Below are positions 50,001-59,900 of a stretch of 64,000 nucleotides of DNA, one piece after another. The notes below the pieces were generated by a model that saw nothing but the letters and a program-made list of their open reading frames with translations, did no database searches and was not told the origin of the DNA. The DNA is from Mycteria americana. Its lineage: Eukaryota > Chordata > Aves > Ciconiiformes > Ciconiidae. The position numbers and the translations under genes were made by a program. How positions within the stretch are numbered: the first letter of the stretch is position 1; each line of letters begins with the position of its first letter. The stretch spans positions 37,745,501-37,809,500 of the forward strand of contig NC_134370.1 in the NCBI RefSeq assembly GCF_035582795.1, read 5' to 3'.

Positions 50001-50704
50001 ACTGACAGAGAGAGAAAGTTAGGAACAAGGTGATCCTGGACTGGAGCAGCTGAAATGTCACTTAAAATACAGTGGCCTTCCCATGCAACACAGAATAATT
50101 TTTTTTTTTTTTTTTTTTTTACTTTACATGGTATGTATCTCATTTTTGTCTCAGTCAGCTGTCCTTTAGTGAAAAGGTTTAATTGCATGTTGTTTTGCCT
50201 CTCTTCAGTTACCGCTTCATGGATATGTTCCCTGATGCTGTCCTTGTAAGGGATATTCAGAAAAAACTAGACGACATTATACAAGTTGGTGTCTGCAACA
50301 TCACAAAGCTGATCCGAGCGTCACAATCTGCAGCTGCTCCTGGCACAGCAGAAGTTGTGTCAGAAGACTTTCCTCTTTTAAGGACTAAGAGGGATACCAG
50401 GGCGGTTTCAGACCGTCATGGTGCAAAATCCACAGAGGCACTCTCTATTGCAGTGGAAGTTCCGGGAGAAAGAAGAGCAAAGAACTTGAAAGCCTATCGG
50501 TCTGCTACAAGGCAAGAGGATCTGAAAAGCCATGGACGTGGATCTCTTGCCAACAGATTGCTGCGTGAAGGACTTCTAACACAAGAAATGCTGAGGCAGC
50601 TGGAGAGTGAGTGGCAGGATCAGCACAGGAGTGGTAGATATGGCCTTGGTTCAAAAAGAGATGATCAGAATAGTTCAAAGGAAATGGGGAAAAAGAAAAA
50701 ATAG
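31617..50704 (+). CDS. SUPV3L1: SUPV3L1 (SUV3), mitochondrial ATP-dependent helicase, complete, 15 exons
   Basis: Fifteen exons, listed separately, join in frame to 797 residues plus TAG (human 786). SUV3 is a Ski2-like superfamily 2 helicase of the mitochondrial matrix that unwinds RNA and DNA and, with PNPase (PNPT1), forms the RNA-degrading complex. Residues 1-33 look like a transit peptide: many Arg, no acidic residue. Helicase motifs: I GPTNSGKT 198-205 (Walker A), II DEIQ 282-285, IV region DCIVCFSK 359-366, [12 protein letters not shown] 414-424, [10 protein letters not shown] 457-464. The SUV3 C-terminal region follows ([20 protein letters not shown]), then [20 protein letters not shown] and a divergent basic tail ending KEMGKKKK. 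The start ATG at 31617 has G at -6 and C at -3; no upstream in-frame ATG was seen. All catalytic motifs are intact. Intron 3 has a GC donor. Similarity to human SUPV3L1 is high from residue 70 to about 660. Confidence 0.97.
31861..37222. other. SUPV3L1 intron 1
   Basis: A 5.4-kb intron, the longest of the gene. Island sequence continues to about 32070; the rest is AT-rich, without a recognised gene or transposon. Confidence 0.8.
37223..37300 (+). CDS. SUPV3L1: SUPV3L1 exon 2
   Basis: Residues 82-108 ([20 protein letters not shown]). Acceptor TTCTGCAG; donor GTAAGA. Confidence 0.95.
37579..37686 (+). CDS. SUPV3L1: SUPV3L1 exon 3 (GC donor)
   Basis: Residues 108-144 ([20 protein letters not shown], then [12 protein letters not shown]). 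Acceptor TTTTGCAG. The donor reads CAG|GCAAGT; no GT site keeps the frame. Confidence 0.92.
38605..38621 (+). repeat. Short (GT)n microsatellite
   Basis: TTTGTGTGTGTGTGTG in SUPV3L1 intron 3. Confidence 0.8.
39302..39416 (+). CDS. SUPV3L1: SUPV3L1 exon 4
   Basis: Residues 144-182 ([20 protein letters not shown], then [13 protein letters not shown]). Acceptor TCTTCTAG; donor GTCAGT. Confidence 0.95.
39998..40166 (+). CDS. SUPV3L1: SUPV3L1 exon 5 (motif I)
   Basis: Residues 182-238, including Walker A GPTNSGKT and [18 protein letters not shown]. Acceptor GTTTTAG; donor GTCAGT; ends in phase 0. Confidence 0.96.
41660..41771 (+). CDS. SUPV3L1: SUPV3L1 exon 6
   Basis: Residues 239-276 ([20 protein letters not shown], then [10 protein letters not shown]). 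Acceptor CCTTTAG; donor GTATGT. Confidence 0.96.
42058..42135 (+). CDS. SUPV3L1: SUPV3L1 exon 7 (motif II, DEIQ)
   Basis: Residues 276-302 ([20 protein letters not shown]). Acceptor GTTTTAAG; donor GTAAGC. Confidence 0.96.
42741..42753 (+). repeat. C13 homopolymer
   Basis: Thirteen C residues after GATCT in SUPV3L1 intron 7. Confidence 0.9.
43281..43372 (+). CDS. SUPV3L1: SUPV3L1 exon 8
   Basis: Residues 302-332 ([30 protein letters not shown]). Acceptor TTGTTCAG; donor GTAAGA. Confidence 0.96.
43700..43731 (+). repeat. 16-bp perfect tandem duplication
   Basis: TTACTGGATCTGTTGA at 43700-43715 is repeated directly at 43716-43731, in SUPV3L1 intron 8. Confidence 0.95.
44318..44498 (+). CDS. 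SUPV3L1: SUPV3L1 exon 9
   Basis: Residues 333-393 ([20 protein letters not shown] through VIYGSLPP). Start of the second RecA-like domain. Acceptor GATTCTAG; donor GTAAAG. Confidence 0.96.
44795..44819 (+). repeat. T25 homopolymer
   Basis: About 25 consecutive T residues in SUPV3L1 intron 9, 98 bases before exon 10. Confidence 0.9.
44918..45011 (+). CDS. SUPV3L1: SUPV3L1 exon 10 (motif V)
   Basis: Residues 393-424 ([31 protein letters not shown]). Acceptor TGTTTTAG; donor GTAAGT. Confidence 0.96.
45042..45080 (+). repeat. T-rich run followed by C22
   Basis: A T-rich stretch (with CTTCC) runs straight into 22 C residues at 45059-45080, starting about 30 bases after the exon 10 donor. Confidence 0.9.
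45604..45620 (+). repeat. A17 homopolymer
   Basis: Seventeen A residues in SUPV3L1 intron 10, about 87 bases before exon 11. Confidence 0.9.
45708..45927 (+). CDS. SUPV3L1: SUPV3L1 exon 11 (motif VI)
   Basis: Residues 424-497, with [19 protein letters not shown] and [18 protein letters not shown]. Acceptor ATTTCAG; donor GTGAGA. Confidence 0.96.
46301..46381 (+). CDS. SUPV3L1: SUPV3L1 exon 12
   Basis: Residues 498-524 ([27 protein letters not shown]). Acceptor TCTTTAG; donor GTAAGA. Confidence 0.96.
47895..48071 (+). CDS. SUPV3L1: SUPV3L1 exon 13
   Basis: Residues 525-583 ([20 protein letters not shown] through PFVCTTLLK). Acceptor TTCACAG; donor GTCAGT. Confidence 0.96.
49656..49804 (+). 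CDS. SUPV3L1: SUPV3L1 exon 14
   Basis: Residues 584-633 ([20 protein letters not shown] through DVFDLYLWL). Acceptor TGTTTCAG; donor GTATTG. Confidence 0.96.
50099..50120 (+). repeat. T22 homopolymer
   Basis: Twenty-two T residues in SUPV3L1 intron 14, 88 bases before exon 15. Confidence 0.9.
50209..50704 (+). CDS. SUPV3L1: SUPV3L1 exon 15, coding part
   Basis: Residues 633-797. [20 protein letters not shown] and NITKLIRAS are conserved; the rest, about 120 residues, is Ser/Lys/Arg-rich and poorly conserved, with [20 protein letters not shown] matching the human LASRLVQQGLLTPDMLKQLE near the end. TAG at 50702-50704. Confidence 0.96.
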
Positions 50705-50740
50705 AACCATGTCCTAATTCTGTTTAGTTTTTATTCATAA

Positions 50741-50746
50741 AATAAA
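50741..50746 (+). promoter_or_regulatory. SUPV3L1: SUPV3L1 poly(A) signal (AATAAA)
   Basis: AATAAA in CATAAAATAAAATAC, 36 bases after the stop, giving a very short 3'UTR if used. A further AATAAA (TAATAAACATC) lies near 50996. Confidence 0.7.
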
Positions 50747-50769
50747 ATACTATTTTAATAACTTCTTTG

Positions 50770-53700
50770 GCATTTCATGTTTACACTGCTGTAGCTCCTT
50801 GATGTTTTTCCTTCTCCTGTGACCAGTTAGTGAAGCACTCAGAGAAATGGATTCTTAAAAGCTCAGAGGCCATAAGTTTGCTTTTACCAGTCAGCTGTAC
50901 ACTTTTTCAGTCATGGTGTTCAGCGTAAGTGTATGATCTACTGCTATGTGAAAATTTGAATTTGATGTCTTCTTGCAAGATATCCTCACATTGTTAATAA
51001 ACATCAGATATTTCACTAGTAATGAATTAGTTACTCATTCCATCCCTTCCCAAAGGGCAGAGTTTAACAGATAATGAACAAGTAATGAGCAACCTGGCAG
51101 GAACTTGGGTCAGAATGGTGATAGGAGTCATGCGCCTCTAACCTTTGTGTCCTGTGAAAATGTGGAAGGAGGTGAAAAGCATTTGTGTTAGTGTGTTGGG
51201 GAATGCTGAAATTCTGGGCACAGGAATTTTTGAGTAAATTCCAATTCTGTTATCTGAGGGGTAATTACTGAAACAAAGCAAAATCTGTCCTCGCTCTTTA
51301 AATTGTATTCTTTCTCCTAGGAAAAGCTCATCACACTGATTCAGGCAAAGTTTTGAGGGGAGGAAAAAAAAAGTTGGATAGTTGGATTATGATAATGTTA
51401 GAGGCATAGGTATAATCTATTTACTTTGAGAAATTAATATGTCTGTTTCTCCTTGACTTTTCTAATTCAGTTTCATGCAAATTATTTTGTTCTGTTGCAC
51501 TTCATAAATGTTTTTTTGCTTCATATGCCAGCTTGTTTGTGGTATCTGGATTTTAAGAGCAGACATAAAATATTTTACTTAAGCTCTCATAACAGCTTAT
51601 AGTTTAAGTAACAGCTTGTCGGTTGATATTTGTGCCGGTAGTATTTCCAGATACCTATTTTATCGTGGCTATCATAAACTAGAAAAGTTAGATGTTTACC
51701 ACCTGGAGGAAGGTTTAATTTGTTGGAACTAAGTTCTCTGGAAATGAACTCTCTTTTTCCTGACACAGTGTCACTGAATAATGTTTAGACAGTGCACCAC
51801 CAGGCTATGCTTCTTTCATACACATGCAGATGCTCTGTCATTCGTTTTTAGTGTGAGCAGCTTTTGAGCTCCCAGTAGGGATACTGGAGAGTGGAAGGAA
51901 TCAGATGCTGAAACTGCTGTGTATTCACAGAAATGGGTTTCAGTGCTAGGACATGTTGCTGGGGCTGCCTGAGGAGAATAATGCTGCAGCAACCATATTT
52001 CTGGGGTTGGCTGTATACAAGTCTGTAGATCCTGCTTGCATTAATGTTGGGATACTTGTAAAAGCCAGTTTGAATTTCACTGTGTCAAATACCTGACTCT
52101 CTGAAATGATCAATAACATATTTCTGCAGGTTGAAAGTTTGCTCTGAATCCCCTTTGCTTCCTCCTAGTACCAGTCCTTTAAGGTGCTGTTCAGAAACAA
52201 GTCTGCAGCAGTTTGAATAATGTTTTTAACAACTGTTTTCAGTGTATTTCACGTACTCTTTCCCTATTATTTACTAAAAAGCAAGCAGTGCATAAATGTT
52301 TCTAGTCCACATGATCTCCTGCTGATTTTGGTACTAGACTGGTGGGGAGGGAAAGTTTTAGGTCCTTCCCCTGCAAAGCCCCATCTTTTCTCCCCCAAGA
52401 AAAAACAAGCAGCTATGTATGTGTGGCGATGGCCATGTGAATGTTGTGAATTTTCTGCTTTGTGGATGAATAATTCTGCTTTGCTTTCCCAGAGTCCTGA
52501 CAGTCTCTGCTTAACAGCAACATGACTCGCACAGAATGTGAGCTTGCAATTACCCCTTACAAATGTGTTCAATTTGATACTATTCAAATAGCTTGTGTGA
52601 TGTGGTTTATGCGATTGAGTGGTATCAATTGCCTCCTTCTGTCCTTTGCATTTGACAGACTCAAAGGGAAGTTGTAGTTGCTCAAGCCTGCAGACGGGTT
52701 TTGACAGCATGCATTTGCCCACTTACCTCTTGTACTGCAAACTCCTTGCTGAATCTGCAAACCACTGTTTAAAACCACACTTGTGCAAGGATGACTCTGT
52801 TTTCTCTCTCCCAATGTGTGTGGGATTGGGTTGCAGGAGACCCACATTGCTACTGTACTTTGCTTCTAGTCTGTTTTGATAAATTTATCCTTTAATTGTA
52901 TGCTAAGCTGCATACTAGTGTATATTTTTGAGCAAGGAAAGAGTGGCTGGGACTTCGGGGTATAAGCCAGCCTTGTGTTTGAGCAGCAAGCCTTGCAATA
53001 AGAAAGCTAAATGACTATAAGCATTCTTTTTTGTATTTTGCTGAGATTAGCATTTGGCTTAACTCATTGCTTGTTTCCATAGTGACTCCATAGTAACTGT
53101 TTTAAGAGCTCTGAAGTTTATTCAGGCGTTTCGAGGCTGACTTTTTATGAAAGTTTTCTTTTCTTCTGAGCTAATGGTGTGGCTGTCATTGACTCCCATT
53201 AGAATGGCTGCCAAATTGGTCCCATGTGGTACAATCCGGACTGGTGTGGTGCAAAGCTATGCCAGCTGCACATTTTTAACGTGCCCTGTGCAAGCAAGCC
53301 CCCGGGGGAGGATTGAGTGGCCTCGTGCTCTTCTTTTATGGGGATGTGCCAAAACTTTTTATTTTTAAACAACATCAACAACATTGTTCACTTGATCGGG
53401 GAATCACATTTGCAAAACTGGTGTTCAGGTCTTCAGATTTCCAGATTAATTTCAGGCATTCAGGTTACAGATGTTTGGAAGTTTATTGATTTCAGAATTT
53501 AATTATTTTGTGTGTTTATTTGTTATGCTTCAAATGTAAAATGCTGATTGTAACAGCACTACTTGGTAAAAGCCTTCTTTCTTTTAAGCCAATGTGCTCT
53601 TTTCTGTCTGTGCTGTCTCCATCTCTTCTAAATAGTGTCTATCCTTGGAAGTGGATTTTCCAGTCAGTCCCTTCAGGTGCTTTGCCTTATTTTGCAGCCT

Positions 53701-56680
53701 CATGTTGCCCTAGGAGGGGCCTATGCAGGGTGAATGTGGGGACCCTTTCTGTTCTGAGTTTTGATGAACTTGTGGGAATATAGTGGGGGAACAAAGCTGT
53801 TGCTACTGGGATGGGAAACATGTTCTAAGGATTGGTCTTGGAAGCATAAGCTATAACGAAGAAGGATTTCTCCTGATGAGTCACCTGTAGCCTTGTCCAC
53901 TGTCTCCTTGTTAACCTGGGTGCCTAACTCAGCAACCAGTGTTGCCACTGCCTCTGATACCTCACCAAAGATAGATGCGTTTTTCCAGCAATAAAATGCG
54001 TATTAATATGGTACCTCTTTCTGGAGGTAACTGGTGAATGTTTAGCTGATGTACTTGGACGTTTATCTGAATTTCCCTGTTATAGCTGTGAGCCCCTTTT
54101 CTCTGCAGGCCTTTGACTGCAAGGCTGTGGGAGGCAGATGGGCAACATGAGCAACAGCCTCTTCAGGACTCTCCATTGTGCCTTGAGACAGGGTTTGGAG
54201 GGAGAACTGCAGCAGAAGAAAGTAGAGAGAAGGGTATTATAACTTTGAAGTCTTGTTGGCCCTTGCAAAGGGGGAAGGGAGGGTTTGTGACTAACTTTTA
54301 TTGGGTGCAGCTCTAACAAAGGGGAAAACCAACATTGCCTCAAGTCTCCAAGCTGCATGCGATTGGAGCTGATCTGGTCACTTGGTCCTGGATTGTTTCC
54401 GCTGTACTGGCCAGAATACATACAAAATGGCTGTAACGTATTTGGGTATTGGGCCCTTAGTGCATTGAACTGCTGTCTGCGTGGAAATGAGATAATGTCT
54501 TGTCTTTTCTTGCACAACAGCCTGCCTGCTAGGATGCACCAGGGATGAGCGAACAAGTTACGCAGTGATTCTGACATGTCAGGTATTTAACAGAGCTTGC
54601 TGCCAGTTTAGTAACGTTTAGATCTTTGAGACCCTTTTCCAGTGGCATCTGTTAGAGAAAGAAAGAAAAGAGAGAATGAAAAATAAATCTACTGTATTAC
54701 AGAGACAATGAGCTCTGGATCAAAGTGGGATGGAGCTTGAAAGGTGATGTTTTCAATTTTGCTGGCCAGAGGGGTTGTGACTCAGATGGCATGGGTAAAC
54801 AATGAGGAAAGAGACAGTCCCTCTGGGAGTCAGTGTCTGACTTAACGAGCCAGCAGTTATTAAAAGATGAATACAGGAGAAGTGAACCGTGCTTTCTGGC
54901 TGGTAGCGTGGCTTTTTTCTAGTTTCTTTTCTCCCTTTCTCTTGAAGATCAAAGGCCTAATTTTAGAACAAGCCCTATTTATGGACTGTTCAGCCACTCT
55001 GTCTGCTTTACTCTTGTTCTAGAATAGTGGAAAATAAATAGAGCTGGCGGGATCTCCCAGTGTCCAGAGCTCATCCCTGATGCAAGGCAGGAGGGGGGGC
55101 GAGGGAAAGACCTCAACCTTTCCTAGCAGAGATTCTGTATAATTTGTCTCTGCAGAGGGAGTTCCCTTCCCTTCCCTTCCCTCAGCTCTTCCAGTCTTTC
55201 CTTGTGATCAGAGGCTAAAAATATGTAACCTGTGAGTGCTCCTGATGTTCAGCAGAGTTCTCTCCTTCTGACCCATGCTTTCTTGATGTGCTGTAGCTGC
55301 CAGGACTGGGCAGAGTCCTATTCCTGAGACTGGTGCCGAGTATAGAGTTCAGTGTTGTTTTGTGTGTCTACGGATTATACTCCTGTTCATACAGCCCAGC
55401 ATGATGATCAATCATACTTTTTTTACAACAGCATGAGATTGTTGGGTCCGCTTTAGGCTATGAATTGAAATAGCCTGAGATCCTTTTCTGCTAATTGGCT
55501 GCTTCTGCCCTGCCCTGCGTCTGTGTAGACAATTTTCTGCTTCTGCTCCATAGTTCTTTGTGTTTCCTCCCATTACTAGGCACCCCCTCCTTTCCATCTC
55601 CCTCTTCTCCCCCTGCGCCGAGGCTGTTTTTCTCATTTATCAAAATAATTTTTAGTTGTAATTTTGTTCTGCGAAATTTTGGGTAGCAATTGTCTGCCAG
55701 TGCAGTAAGTGTCCTCAGTTCCAGCTGAAATACTGAACAGTAACTGGGGGAAAACACACTGAGTGTAGGTGTAGTTTGAGAGTGAGCCTCTAATTACTCT
55801 ATGAGAATGCCTTTTTTTTTTTGGTTTGTTTTGTGGGGTTTTTTTTGTTTCTTTCCTTTGTGTCAACATTTCACCCAGTTTGCTTTGGATGATGTTTCCA
55901 TAGTCCATATCACTTGATACAGTGACAAAATCCTGGAAACACTTGTGTATTCAGAGTGAACTTTTGAGAGTAATAGTTAAAGGCTGTGTCAAATTCAGCT
56001 CTGATGGTGTAAGGAAGCCGCTCTTGCTGTAAGGGCATTTATCGACTGAGGCAGTCTGATGTCAACACTGTTGGATGCCAGGTAAATCTGTCCCCTCCAC
56101 AGGTTTTGCAATACCGAGGACCTGTATTGGTCTGAAACTTTGTCTTCAGGAGGGGTGAAGGGAGAATAATCTGTACAAAACCTCTCAGCTGGAAATTGCG
56201 CAAGAGGTATTTCAGCTGGGGGCAGGGGTCTGTGTGTCTCTCTGCTCCTTTACACGGCTGAAGCTTAATTGGAAAAAAGCCGCAGATAAGGGTGCACTGT
56301 GTGGAACTAGAGTGGAGTTCATTCATGCAGAAGAGCTCGTCTCGCAAGTGGGAGTGCTGAGCAGAGGGAAGAAACCTCCTAAAATCCTCTCTATCTTTCC
56401 ACATTCCCTGCAGCAGTTTGTTGCACGCTGTGCTGGTGGGAGCTTGTCAGCCCCCGGGAACGAAGTGGGGCAAAGCAGGGCAGGCTGCGTAGCAACTACA
56501 TTGCGAAGTAGTAACAATTCCCAAGTGGGGCAGTAACAAAATCGATTTTTCTCCCCTTCAGCTTGGCAGCTCTCCAGGTGCCTGCTCTGGCACAATGAAG
56601 TGTGTAGCTGGGAAGGGAGGGACTTTGGGTTGATGGGAGGGGGTGATACAAAGAGGCAGAAGTTTAGTCATTGAACCGAT
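50770..56680. other. SUPV3L1-HKDC1 intergenic interval
   Basis: About 6 kb with no supportable gene. It holds short low-complexity pieces (CCCTT repeats near 55160-55185, T/G-rich sequence near 55811-55850). The last few hundred bases before 56850 must include the HKDC1 promoter. Confidence 0.65.
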
Positions 56681-56826
56681 CACACTGGATGGATTTATTT
56701 CTGGACTCAATTTCCCAGGAACTCCACTATCTCACCCTGGGGGAAATGCCTCAGCTGAAGTTTCTCTAGCTCCAGCTTCGTGAATAAAGACCTGTCGCTT
56801 TGGAGTTACAGCAGCTCTGTCACTAC

Positions 56827-56833
56827 TGACTCA
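56827..56833 (+). promoter_or_regulatory. HKDC1: AP-1-like site TGACTCA near HKDC1 start
   Basis: Perfect TGACTCA, 19 bases before the ATG, so probably within the 5'UTR. It is a sequence match only; a 7-mer is expected by chance several times in 64 kb. Confidence 0.3.
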
Positions 56834-56851
56834 TCCATCTGCTTCAAGAAA

Positions 56852-56914
56852 ATGTTTGCCGTCCACTTGCTAGCTTTCCATTTCACAAAGCTAAAAGAGG
56901 ATCAAATAAAAAAG
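56852..56914 (+). CDS. HKDC1: HKDC1 exon 1, coding part
   Basis: ATG in AAGAAAATGTTT has A at -3. Twenty-one codons end with KK, then donor GTAAGA; phase 0, as in the hexokinase family. Confidence 0.92.
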
Positions 56915-59900
56915 GTAAGATGCAGCGTTAGCTGATTCCTATTTTGAGAACTGTGTTACTCAGATACTGCGGAGTCTGCAGTATGTAATGCAGACTAGAT
57001 AATGGCATTATCTGCTGAAGCCATACAGGCAAATGGGGTAAGAAGTATTTGGACCTTAAACCATCTGATGAGTGTGAAAATAGGTCTGGTTAGTGTTTTC
57101 CCTGCACAGTTATAAGTTCTCTTCCAATAATGGAGCAAATGATCTTCAGTAAGGAAAAGTGGTGCTTAAACTTTATCTGGCGTGGTGTGGTGTAGTCTAG
57201 AGGGCAGAAAGAACCTCTTGTTGAATCGCTTTGCAAGTGTAGCGTGAAGGATGGGATTTCTAAAGCTGAGTAGGAATCAGAGTCACTCACATTGTAGCAG
57301 GGGTAGGGAAAACTCCTGGGGTCTTTGGGCCAGGTCTTCTGGGACTCAAGAGACAGTTCCAACTAGTGTTGGTGTGGGAGAAGTGCCTGTGCCTCCTCTC
57401 TGGTTGCCCGAACCTGGCTGATCACTCTGGTGTTTATAGATGGGACCTTTAATTACAGTTGGAAAAGCTCAAGATGGCCCAGATCTGAAGCCATCAGTAC
57501 TGGGAATGAGCTGCCTAATGGTTGCTCTTCCCTAATCTACTTTCACGGCCATGCTGTACTGGGTTTTTGGCTCTCCATCATAAGACCACGTGGGACCTGT
57601 AAGCTTCTTGGATCAGAGGTTCTCTGGTTTCTAGACATGTCCCCTGCAGGTCCTCTGTTCTCCTGGCATCTCCATTGAGTGCTTTCTGGTGGCCATTGCT
57701 GCCAGGCTCTGTCCTCTTGTTTTCCAGCCAGCTGGAGGCGGGGCTGTCGTGTGGCAGTGCGGGAGATCCAAGGTCCTGGTGGGTAGATCCGCCTGCACCC
57801 CTGAGCTCATCAGAAAAGCGAGCAACACTGGGTTGTCTTCTTGGTGCCCTTGCTTAAACGTGGAGTGGCTTGTTCTTAGGGGGGCATCTTCCACTAATTC
57901 TGCCTTGAAGAGAAGTGTTGCAAGAGAGGTCCTGGTATTTCAACAGTCAGATGTCTTTGACTGTCTTTCAATCATAGCCCTTTTATTCCCAGGGTTTGAT
58001 ATGATCAGAAGGGGGCCCCAATGCCCTTTCCTTGTATGAGGATCTGATCTAAGATCTCTCATCTAGACAGCGCTATTTCTTCTTACTTTTTACTAAGAAA
58101 GGGAGAGACCTTGTGGAGCAGTGCTTGGGTGGAGTGAGCTCTTCAAAGAAACATCCAGAGTGTAGTTGAGGGAGGACTTCCCTGACGTGAGGACAGTGGA
58201 GAGGAGGGGGCAGAGGGTTTCCGGCAAAGCCATTTAAAAAATTTAAATCTTTCTGCTAGGTGCAAACTAGCCCTGCCTGAAGGCAAGAAACCGCATTCTC
58301 TTTAGAGTTCTCTTTTAAGAAGCCCAAGGTAGGCTGTATGGAGCAGAGTTGTTTTCTTCCTAATTAGAAAGAAGGAATGCCTTCCCACCTCTCCCTCCCC
58401 AGGTTTTTTTTTTCTCTCTGGTGGCAAGAACAAGAGGCCCCCTGCCATGAAAACAGTGCTGTTTCTATAATTGAGGCAAGACAGTTGAAAACAAGGACTG
58501 TCCTTGTGCGGTGGGAGGAGGCAGGGAGACAGTTTAGTGTTGCACGGCCTGGCCATTCCTGTGTTTACAGCAAATAGTATGTGAGCAGGCCCTTGCCCTG
58601 GTTGTAAATCAGGCTAGAGAGTCAGCAGGTTTTCCTGGGCTCTGCCTTATCTAGTATCTCGGAGAGGACTGTCTCCTCCTATGGTTGTAGGTAAACAGGG
58701 TGGGGAATGCAATTTCTGTGGGGAGCAGGGAGCTAGTGCTTGTTTTCTGCAGACAGACACGGTCATTTTTATTACTGTTTAGGTTTTTTCCACAGTGACT
58801 TTTGTCACAAGGTTATTTGGGTCTGTGTGAGAGTGCATGAGTGCTGTATGTCTCCAGTCATTGTATTTTCATTTTCTTTTTTTTTTTTTTTTTTTTGGTA
58901 TGCCCAACAAAGCATGCTGGTGCTTGCGCTGAGGTGGTGGATCCTACACGGTGATGTGGCCTCAAAAAGCCTTGGAGGAAAATCAAGTGCTTGTGCAAAC
59001 AAGGGCTACAAAGAAAGATCTAACTAATGGCCTTTTCAAGGCATAGCTGTATCGAAAGGCAGCTGCTGCTCCCTGCCAATTGCATCTTGTAGTTTAAGAC
59101 TTTCTCCTCTGTGTATGTATGTTTTGCTGTTAGGTGAGTTGTTAGGTGAGTGCTGGAGTTACTTTCAGGGTCTTGGCTCTTTCAGGTGGGTCATTGCTGA
59201 CCATCAGTTTAAAATGGAACTGTGAATACGTAATTAGTTTGTGCCTCATTAATATAGGTGGCCAGTCCAAATTGCAGAAGAGGCCAATTTATCTACAACC
59301 TGCATTCTCCTCTGTTTAAACAATGCTACCTTTTAAATCCTGCCTTGTTGCCGGTGGGACTTGTTTTGTGCATGTTCTCCCAACCCTCCAGACCTCCCTA
59401 TATAAATGGGACTGATGAAATGCTCTGAACAGATAAAGCAGCATAATAATGTAGCCCATGGTGCAAGAGCTGAGTGTCTGTACTAGCGAAGCGTTGGAAG
59501 CTGTCCCACCTCTCTCCCCTGCCCACCACCTCTGGCCCTGAGTCTCATGTCATGGGGAGTAGGGGGGACATCCAGGGGACATCCAGCTGTTTGGAGCACA
59601 GAATTATTATGCCTGCATCATGTTTGCTCATACAGCACCAAAGCCTGGCTCCCCAGTGGTCGTGGTTTAACCCCAGCCAGCAACTAAGCCCCACGCAGCT
59701 GCTTGCTCACTCCCCCCCCGGTGGGATGGAGGAGAGAATCGGAAGAGTAGAAGTGAGAAAACTCATGGGTTGAGATAAAGACAGTTTAATAGGTAAAGCA
59801 AAAGCCGTGCATGCAAGCAAAGCAAAACAATTCATTCACTACTTCCCATGGGCAGGCAGGTGTTCAGCCATCTCCAGGAAAGCAGGGCTCCATTATGCGT

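Larger units (their letters stand above)
37301..50208. other. SUPV3L1 introns 2-14
   Basis: Thirteen introns of about 280 to 1900 bp, all GT-AG except intron 3. They contain several homopolymer tracts (listed separately), a GT repeat near 38606 and a 16-bp tandem duplication at 43700. A moderately GC-rich 500-bp patch at 41050-41550 in intron 5 could be an old repeat, but I could not assign a family. Confidence 0.75.
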